From assembly GCF_019703515.2 (NCBI RefSeq), contig NC_059365.1:41932501-41996500 (forward strand): a stretch of DNA of 64,000 bases, given 5' to 3'. The first letter of the stretch is position 1. Every line of letters starts with the position of its first letter. The position numbers were made by a program, and so were the translations under genes. The stretch comes from Myxocyprinus asiaticus (taxonomy: Eukaryota; Chordata; Actinopteri; Cypriniformes; Catostomidae). This document shows, piece by piece, positions 56,746 to 64,000 of this stretch. The notes under the pieces are model-generated. The model was not told where the DNA came from, did not search any database, and worked only from the letters and a program-made list of their open reading frames with translations.

Positions 56746-58837
56746 ACCCTTCCCCCTCAACTCAAGCCTCTCCGATGCAACAACCCAGCAGCTGCGTCAC
56801 AACAATGGAGCTCTAAAATACCTGGAGAGTGCTATATGTTAGTATCCCCATTTATCTCTATGGCTGTGCTCAGCTAACACAGAGTTGCAGAACATGGCTA
56901 CTTTGAATGGCTGTCTATTGGGAAACATGCTTTTTGCCATCATTTGGTGTAGTTCCAGCATCTACCAGCAGGGGCTAACAGGGACCTGCTAACCAGCCAA
57001 TTCTTGACCCCCTGGTCACAACAACCTAGCCACTGATTTAAGCCTGCTATACACTGTAGGATTTTTACAGCCCTTTAAGATTGGCTTGTCAGACTGTACG
57101 ATATAAACGCATTGATATCGCCATTGCACACTGTGCGACATTATGTCAGACTGTAAGATACACATCGTAGCCAACTGTGGTCCCAATCGCCCCGATCAGT
57201 GAACATGACTCACGTTATGGGAATAGAATAGAATCGAAACGGGAAGATGTGTTGGCAGGGTTGATGGTGGAATGTGATTTGCTTGGCCCAGTGCAAAAGT
57301 TGTGAGGCGAGGGCGATAGTCTATGCTCTGTGACTGATACCGTGTCCTTGAATAACGTTTAACATGCGAGTAAGGGCAGCCGGTGGAGTTTCTGGTGCCC
57401 CCCTAGGGTAACATGGTGCCCTCCTAGGGAGTTGGTGCCCTACGCAGACAGCGTAATATGCGTATAGGAAGTGGCGGTACTGATAAGACAGCCTGATCAC
57501 AGATACAAAAAATTACAGACGTTGAAAATGATTGTTTGCTTGTATTCTCCCATGCGGTTTTTGTTTGATCCATTTGACACATTCCATCTCTATTAAGCAT
57601 GTGTACTTGTTCAAAAATATTTCAAGTTCGTTATGCTTCGCTCTAGTCAGTTGCGGACCCTGGTAGAGTATACAAGAGTGGCACGAGACTGCGCACCCCC
57701 GCATAAAGAGGCACGTTCCGCTTCTGTATCGCGCAGTGGTCCGATCTCTGTTTCATTGAAATCACGTAATATGGAATCAACTTGCAGTAGCGATTTTGCT
57801 TAATTTATTAAAAAGCTGTAGCATACAGGTTACACAAAGGGGTTTTGAATCGCATCCAAAGTGACATCAACATAGATAAAAATATCATAACTTGAGACCA
57901 AAAGACCAATCAACCAACACAATGTAAAATGTTTCACTGTTATTATTTGTATATTTATGTATGTAGTCCATTTTTGTTGATTCAGTATTTATTTTTATTT
58001 TATTTTCTGTGTTACTATAGCAAATATACAGTGGGATTCACTAGTGAAAATGCTTCTTCATGCCAAAGTAAAGAATATTGAACTCTTTTATAATTCTTGC
58101 AAATGTTTTCATTACAAATTAAATGATCAGAATAACAATTTGAGCAAAGTTAGAAGGTGTTTAATTCTACTGTTAAGAACAATGTGTATTTATTATCTAT
58201 TTCAATTATAAAATAATTAGATATAAGTTTAGCATGTTCTATGACCCCTAACCTAGGGCAAGAAGGTAACTTGTCCCAGCTATCATCTGATTTTCATAAA
58301 ATGTATAAAATACATTTGATATTATTCTTAATAATGTTTTTTTGTCATCTAATATAAAAACACAACCAAATATTCCATGTAATTATGTATTTTCACAATT
58401 AAGTTGAATATTGACAAGTATAAATAATGACAGACAAAACAGAATCCCAGTAAAACTGGTAAATTTGAAAGAGAGAGATAGAGAGGAAAAAAAAAAAACA
58501 AAAAAAAAACTTCTATGAATTACATACCATACATGCCTCTTAATAAATCCATATTTAGACACCAATGTATTCACCTCCAAAATCCCAATTTAACCCATGC
58601 CCATAAATACTTAACAATATAAACTTTTTTTTAGGGGTTCAAGCACTTAGTGCTGTAGGGCTTTACTGGTTGTTTAGATCAGTGTTACTATCAGAAATAA
58701 TTAATAATTATTTCTTTAGTTATTAATTAATATTTAAATTAATTAATTGAATCTAACTCATTAAAACCTCATATGGGGCTCCAGTAAATGTAGTGTGCTA
58801 CGTTTAGGAGCAAGTTTGGTTATTAGCAATAATTAAT
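56746..58837. other. No gene recognised
   Basis: 57050-57250 resembles a fish interspersed repeat ('tgctatacactgtaggattttt'), but ends were not found. The rest is AT-rich with short ORFs. Confidence 0.35.
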
Positions 58838-59165
58838 AATTATCAAAGATAATTATTAATTATTAAAATCAATAGAACATTGATGAGAATCAATGTTAGT
58901 TTTTTTTAATCCTTTAAATCAACAATTATCAAAGATAATTATTAATTATTAAAATCAATAGAACATTGATGAGAATCAATGTTAGCTTTTTTAATCCTTT
59001 AAATCAACAATTATCAAAGATAATCGTTAATTGTTAACATCGATGAAACATTAATTAAAATTAACACTAGCTTATTGATCATTCAAATTCAACAATCATC
59101 AAAGATAATTATCAATTATCAAAAATCAATAGAATATTAATAAGGATTAACATTGATGGGGCACC
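58838..59165. repeat. 85-bp tandem repeat, about 3.8 copies
   Basis: 'attatcaaagataattatta' starts at about 58839, 58925, 59010 and 59095. Each unit also holds a second inverted repeat (attgatgagaatcaat in the first two units). Units 1 and 2 are nearly identical; units 3 and 4 are diverged. The repeat is rich in palindromic ATTAATTA sequence. Confidence 0.88.
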
Positions 59166-59484
59166 ACCTAATAACCAGATAGTATAACAGTCTCAATATT
59201 AGATCGTTTTCTTAGGAAAATCGACATCCGAAGAATATCGATTTTCGGGAAAAAATCAATGAATGAAGGTTTGAATCCGAGCACTGACATCCCGTCAGCA
59301 TGACACAGGAGTATGCAAAACAAACCAAAACACTTCTCTTTGTAATATAAACAAACAAAGTTTATTTATGCAGTAATATCAATTAATAATTAATACAAGG
59401 CAGTCAATAAACTTCCGACTTACAACTACAAACTAAACAGTGATATGATTAGATATGGAAATAAAAATAATCCTATAACACATA

Positions 59485-59486
<2 letters not shown>

Positions 59487-59518
<32 letters not shown>
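59487..59518. repeat. (GT)n microsatellite
   Basis: 16 GT units, followed 10 bp later by the (GA)n tract. Confidence 0.95.
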
Positions 59519-59520
<2 letters not shown>

Positions 59521-59528
59521 TTAGTACG

Positions 59529-59549
59529 AGAGAGAGAGAGAGAGAGAGA
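59529..59549. repeat. (GA)n microsatellite
   Basis: About 10 GA units, close to the (GT)n tract. Confidence 0.93.
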
Positions 59550-60589
59550 ATTAAGTGACGGCCCTAAAGCCGATTTCGCGATAGTGGGAGAGAAAGCAGC
59601 TGTTAGTTCATCGCTCAGAGACGTGGTGGATGGCTCGTAAATGTCCCGCGTTCTTTGACTCTTTAATGGATAAACTCAGTTTGCCGGTTTCACCCGCGAT
59701 GGCGAAAATGTACAACAGTCCAGTTTGGTTGGACCGCAATACAGCAAAACAAATTCGTGATAATTAATACCCTGAGTATTAATAATGAGCGGACATGGCG
59801 GTCCGTAAACTGTACAAGCATAAACCTTGAAACACAAGAATAACACACTATAATATTCTACTCTGCCCAGACGTAAACCTCTTACTTGAATTGCATGAGG
59901 ACACAGGTAGAATGTGTTTTCCTCTGTCCTTTAACTCTGACCCGGTTCCTTGAGGCTCGTGTGATAACGGGAGGCCATTTCCTCGCTCTGTCGGCGGGCA
60001 TGGCTGTTGATTCTCGGCGGGCTGGCGGAGAACTCAGAAATGTCGACTTGATTGAAGATGGAAGAGAAATCTTTAATCTCTTCACTTCTGCAGGCAAACG
60101 GATGAAAATGCGGATTGCTCAGCGGTCTCCTTCGGATCCGTTAGAGTGTTCGGTTGAACACAGAGTAATCTCAACTCGTCCAGCGAGATGGAGATTGTAT
60201 GGCCACAGTTTCAAGTCGGACGTTACTTCCTTGTGCCACGAGGTTGTACATGAGAGCAGCGATGAGCTGCGTCTACACCCTGCAAAAAAAGTTGCTGGAA
60301 GCAAATCCTGGAAGCATTTCAGAGGTATTTCAACTCCTGATGATGTCATGTTTGAGGGACGTTCTGTTGTGTGCCTCATCCAATAGGAGTTGAGAGTTCA
60401 ATCCTTTAGTGAGCAAGGCTTCATGGGATTTGTAGTTTGTTTTGGATTCCCTTTGTTTGATTTTGCCACGATTTTTATCAGTAATTTATGACTTGGAATG
60501 TGGGGGGCTTGAGTTAGGTTTTTACGACTGTGTTAGGCCTGCCTTTGTCTTCTATCTGAATGCATGAGGCCCAACAGCGCTGAAACCCT

Positions 60590-63500
60590 ATTGTAATTGT
60601 TAAGATTTTTATTATTATTATTATTAGGGGTCAAGCCCCAAAGGGGCGAAAGACCCCTGTTGTTTTTGTTATTTTTCTTATTATTATTGGGGGTCAAGCT
60701 CCGAAGGGGCGAATGACCCCTATTGTTTTCATTAGTTTTCTTATTAGGGGTCAATCCCCGAAGGGGTGAAAGACCCCTACTGTTTTCATTAGTTTTCTTC
60801 TTCTTCTTATTATTATTATTCTGCTATTGAGTCTATGGCAGCCCATAGAACCACTTGCGGGAAAGTTATGAAATTTGGGACACAGATAGAGGACAGTCCA
60901 ATGTGTTAACACAGCAAATTTGGCATCTCTACCTCAAACCCTCTAGCACCACCAACTGCCCAAATTTGCACTCACGTTTATGTTAATAACTTTTGAACCG
61001 TGAGTCCTAGAAACGAAATTCTTTTTTCCTCTGATTCCTAGGCTGCATACGATTCGATTGCACCCTATGACGTCATTTAGAATTTTCTGAAAAACGTACG
61101 TGTTTTGGTGCACTTCCCCCTACTGGTCACGAGATAAGAAAAAAGTAAATTTTTGCTTATAACTTCTGAACAGTTTGTCATAAAATCATCAAATTGGTCT
61201 CATTAGATTCAGTGGGGTCCAACGATATGAAAAATTCCTATGTCGGCCATTTAGGATGTCGGCCATTTAGAATATTCTGAAAAACCTACTTTTTCGAACT
61301 CATCCTAGGCCGTTTGTCCGATTTGCACAAAAATTGGCCTGCATCATCTAGAGGCACTAACGACAAAAATTATTCACATAATTTTCATAAACCATACCAG
61401 TTTCGAATGGCGCTTCAACGAATTCGATGAAGAGCACGCCAAAATGGACATGAGGGTATATCTCTCTAAGGCATTAGCGTATTCATATCAAACATATTAT
61501 TTGTCATAGGCACCATGACTCGAGGGTGCCTTCTCAGTTTCGGAACAGTGCCACCCAGTGTTCACGAGATATGAAAAAAGCAGTTTGTCATAAAATCATC
61601 AAATGATTGAGCAAACTTCATGTCCGCCATTTTTAAATGTTTTGAAAACCTACTTTTTCAAACTCCTCCTAGACTGCATGAAAATTGGCCTGCATCATCT
61701 AGAGGCACTCACAACAAAAAGTTATTCACAGAATTTTGATAAACCACACCATTTTCGAATGGCGCTTCAACGAATTCGACGAAGAACATGCAAAATTGAA
61801 CTTGAGGCTGTATCTCCGCAACGTTTTGAGGTATTGGGACGAAACTTGGTACATGTCATCGCCATTAGGCCCTGAGGTTTCCTTCAGTGTTTTGGCACAC
61901 TGTCCCCTACTGGTCACGAGATAAGAAAAAGCACATTTTTGCTTATAACTTCTGAACAGTTTGTCATAAAATCATCAAATTGGTCTCATTAGATTCAGTG
62001 GGGTATTGCGAGTCCAACAACAGGAAAAATTCCTATGTCGGCCATTTTGGACATCGGCCATTTTGAATTTAGTCATAAAATGCTGTATTTTACGATCGAC
62101 TTGGCGTATTGTTACAAAACTCAGTATGTGTCTTTGGCACCATGCTCTGAAGGGACACAAAAAGTTTCGGGACAGCGCCACCTTGTGGTCAAAAATTATA
62201 ATGCTATTTCTCAAAATGCTAACAGCTATTGACTCCTTTTGCCTACTGTCATGAGACTGGTCTTGATAGATTCTGTAGTTCATGCCGAGAACATTTATGT
62301 CATGATAGAGCAAACTTCCTGTCCGCCATTTTTAAATGTTTTGAAAACCTACTTTTTCGAACTCCTCCTAGACTGTTCATCCGATTTGCCTGAAAATTGG
62401 CCTGCATCATCTAGAGGCACTCACGACAAAAAGTTATTCACAGAATTTTGAATTTTGACATACCGTTTTCAAATGGCGCTTCAACGAATTCGATGAAGTA
62501 CGCGCAAAGTTGAACTTGAGGCTGTATCTCCGCAATGCTTTGATGGATTGGGAAGAAACTTGGTACATGTCATCAACATTAGGCCCTGAAGTTACCTGCA
62601 GCATTTTGGCACACTGCCCCCTACTGGTCAGGAGATAGAAAAATTGCTATTTTGGCTTATAACTCTTGAACACTTCCCTGCATGATAACCATCATGCCCA
62701 GACACTACCTGAGCAGTTTCAGAACAGCACCACATACTGGTCAAAACTTCTAAGAACTATCTATTTTTTGTTATTTTTTAAATAAATGGGTTTTTTATGA
62801 TTGAAAGTTTACTTTTTCTAACTCTTCATACACTGTTCATCAGACTCTAACCAAAAACATGTCACAAAGCTTCTTTTGCTGCTCATGGTGCCGATAACTG
62901 GCTTGACCCCAATATCGCCGCTTGCAGCTATATTTATTATTATTATTATTCTGCCATAAAACTGATCGGCCAGAGCAAACTGTAAGGCCTAGAGACCTAA
63001 AACTTGGTCAGATGGTAATAGTATTGCTCACTACTCAGATACACGGACTCGGCCAAATCGTTCAATAGGGGGCGCTACAGCGATCAAAAATGCAAAACTG
63101 CTCATAACTCCTAGACCATTTGTTGTAGATTCAAGTTATTTATACCATTGGAATCCTTGGCTCAAACCAAACAAAACGTATATCTTTGATTTCATTTGTG
63201 CCTATAAAACTTTTCCGCCATCTTGGATTTTTCATAAAACCTACTTTTGCTAACTAGTTTTTCGTCTGATCGGGACCAAACCAGTGCCAAATGATTCTAT
63301 AGAGTCTCACTATCAAACTTTATCAAAAAACGTTTGAACTTTCGACTCGAGCTAGCTATGGTATGTGAAAATATTGGAAGTAGGAGTGGACAATTTTACG
63401 TAAATGCTATAACTCTTGAAGGAAATGAGATATCTTCACCAAACTTGGCATGTTTATGTAAGAGGTCAATCTTTGGTCGCCCAGAAAAGTTGGCGTGGTT

Positions 63501-64000
63501 TTGCCACATGGTGGTGCTATAATATAAAAAAAATGGCTGTATCTATGAAACCGTTAATCCTATTGACTTCAAAATTTGCATAAATTGTTTTTGTCTCAAC
63601 TGCCATTATTGTCTATATGGACATTCACGTATGTTGAAAAACATGGCCGGTATCGGCCAATCAAATTTCAGCAGCTATTACACAAGGTTAACAATGACCG
63701 ATCGGAACGAAATTGGTGGACCTATTTGACTCTTGGTCTGAGAGAGTTGTGCAAAGTTTTAAAAAAATTGGCCACTAGGTGGTGCTATCATGATTTTTGT
63801 AGGTGTTAATGGTTGTATATAATGCAGTGTTGTGAAAAAACACAAGTAATATATATCACCTGATAGCTCTTCTCATTCTAAACAACTTTGCCTCAAGAAG
63901 CATTAGTGTCTGTCAAACCATTCGGTAAATATTTCAGATAATGTTAAAAACCTACTTTTGCGAACTATTCGTAAGTTTTTCGCCCGATCGGAACCAAACT
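60590..64000. repeat. Modular non-coding fish repeat, cut by window end
   Basis: Begins with (ATT)n and three hairpin units (60627-60777). A 2.1-kb stretch of recurring phrases follows. Examples are 'gcttataacttctgaacagt' at 61155 and 61940, 'gcctgcatcatctagaggca' at 61338, 61689 and 62400, and 'aatggcgcttcaacgaattc' at 61408, 61758 and 62474. Also 'cctactttttcgaactc' is found at 61285 and 62348 and as near-matches elsewhere. Near 62920 comes 'ggcttgacccc', the complement of the opening 'ggggtcaagcc', then another (TTA)n and a related second block (62950-64000). ORFs are short and unrelated between copies, so it is probably not coding. Confidence 0.7.
60627..60777. repeat. Three hairpin units (ggggtc ... 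gacccc), spacing about 60 bp
   Basis: Units at 60627-60657, 60690-60720 and 60747-60777, each ggggtcaa-(g/t)c(c/t)cc-(a/g)aa-gggg(c/t)-ga..gacccc. That is an outer GGGGTC/GACCCC stem with an inner CCCC/GGGG stem. They are separated by T-rich spacers with (TTA)n. Confidence 0.85.

Larger units (their letters stand above)
59166..60589. other. Unclassified region with microsatellites and one unrecognised ORF
   Basis: Contains (GT)n at 59487-59518 and (GA)n at 59529-59549. From about 59560 to 60400 base composition rises in G+C compared with both sides. A 166-codon plus-strand frame (59886-60386) opens here and an 86-codon one lies opposite. Neither shows a domain, signal or family pattern I recognise. 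The 85-bp array and this region may together be part of one long repeat element (perhaps an LTR). I could not find its ends. Confidence 0.3.

Noticed and set aside
58838..59165. CRISPR-like array
   Set aside because: The 85-bp units are contiguous without unique spacers, and the genome is clearly eukaryotic.
59886..60386. 166-codon ORF as a host gene
   Set aside because: No domain, splice or start context is convincing, an 86-codon frame lies opposite, and the surroundings are repeat-rich. I kept it only as an unrecognised ORF in a region entry.
60627..60777. Compensatory base changes between the three hairpins
   Set aside because: The differences in the inner stem (g/t and c/t) do not restore pairing; one is a simple CpG-type change. 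Only the outer stem is constant.

Overview
The window looks like intergenic DNA from a teleost fish, most likely a cypriniform. It is AT-rich and dense in mobile elements, with long microsatellites. It carries fish-type repeats: L2 and Rex1-like LINE tails, a DIRS element, a Gmr1-like Ty3/gypsy element, TTAA-flanked DNA transposons and the common 'GTTCACCCAAAAATG' repeat. I found no convincing host exon, tRNA gene, rRNA gene or CRISPR array. Essentially every recognisable protein segment belongs to a mobile element, and almost all are broken by stops or frameshifts. The species call is an inference from repeat content.

Layout. 1-2062: 5' half of a DIRS retrotransposon on the minus strand, containing a tiny chimeric LINE/DIRS insertion. 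2948-5420: internally deleted Ty3/gypsy element whose integrase lies upstream of reverse transcriptase (Gmr1-like order). 5423-7010: Rex1-like LINE remnant (minus) split by an 832-bp hAT-type element with an 8-bp target duplication. 7143-7539: probable minus-strand LTR. 7673-13148: piggyBac-like element flanked by TTAA, with tandem repeats near both ends, transposase remnants on the minus strand, and a nested DIRS-terminus/L2 block. 15205-15433, 16848-17110: DNA-transposon and L2 3' ends. 18744-20138: minus-strand LTR element with a repetitive Pro-rich tail protein, then a SINE fragment and a 2-kb L2 remnant (20573-22600). 23603-24121: solo LTR.

27637-31138 is a nearly full-length LINE whose single endonuclease/reverse-transcriptase ORF is interrupted by one in-frame TAA. 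33321-39618 is a structurally complete DIRS element with inverted terminal repeats, an internal complementary region, gag, RT/RNase H and tyrosine recombinase, now degraded. 40184-43150 is a 3-kb foldback element with arms of 0.8-0.9 kb and a 6-bp GAAAAT target duplication. 43977-45215 is a TTAA-flanked non-autonomous element. 46674-47361 is a hAT-like remnant hit by a LINE 3' fragment with a 9-bp duplication. 48105-49127 is another DIRS fragment. 49779-54330 is a minus-strand L1/Tx1-like LINE with ORF1 and a decayed ORF2. 58838-59165 is an 85-bp tandem array. 60590-64000 is a long, modular, apparently non-coding repeat that starts with three hairpin units.

The elements do not form a pathway. 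The biology here is nested transposition and decay: at least five insertions lie inside other elements, which gives a relative chronology. Two or three junctions look like template-switch products joining DIRS and LINE sequence.
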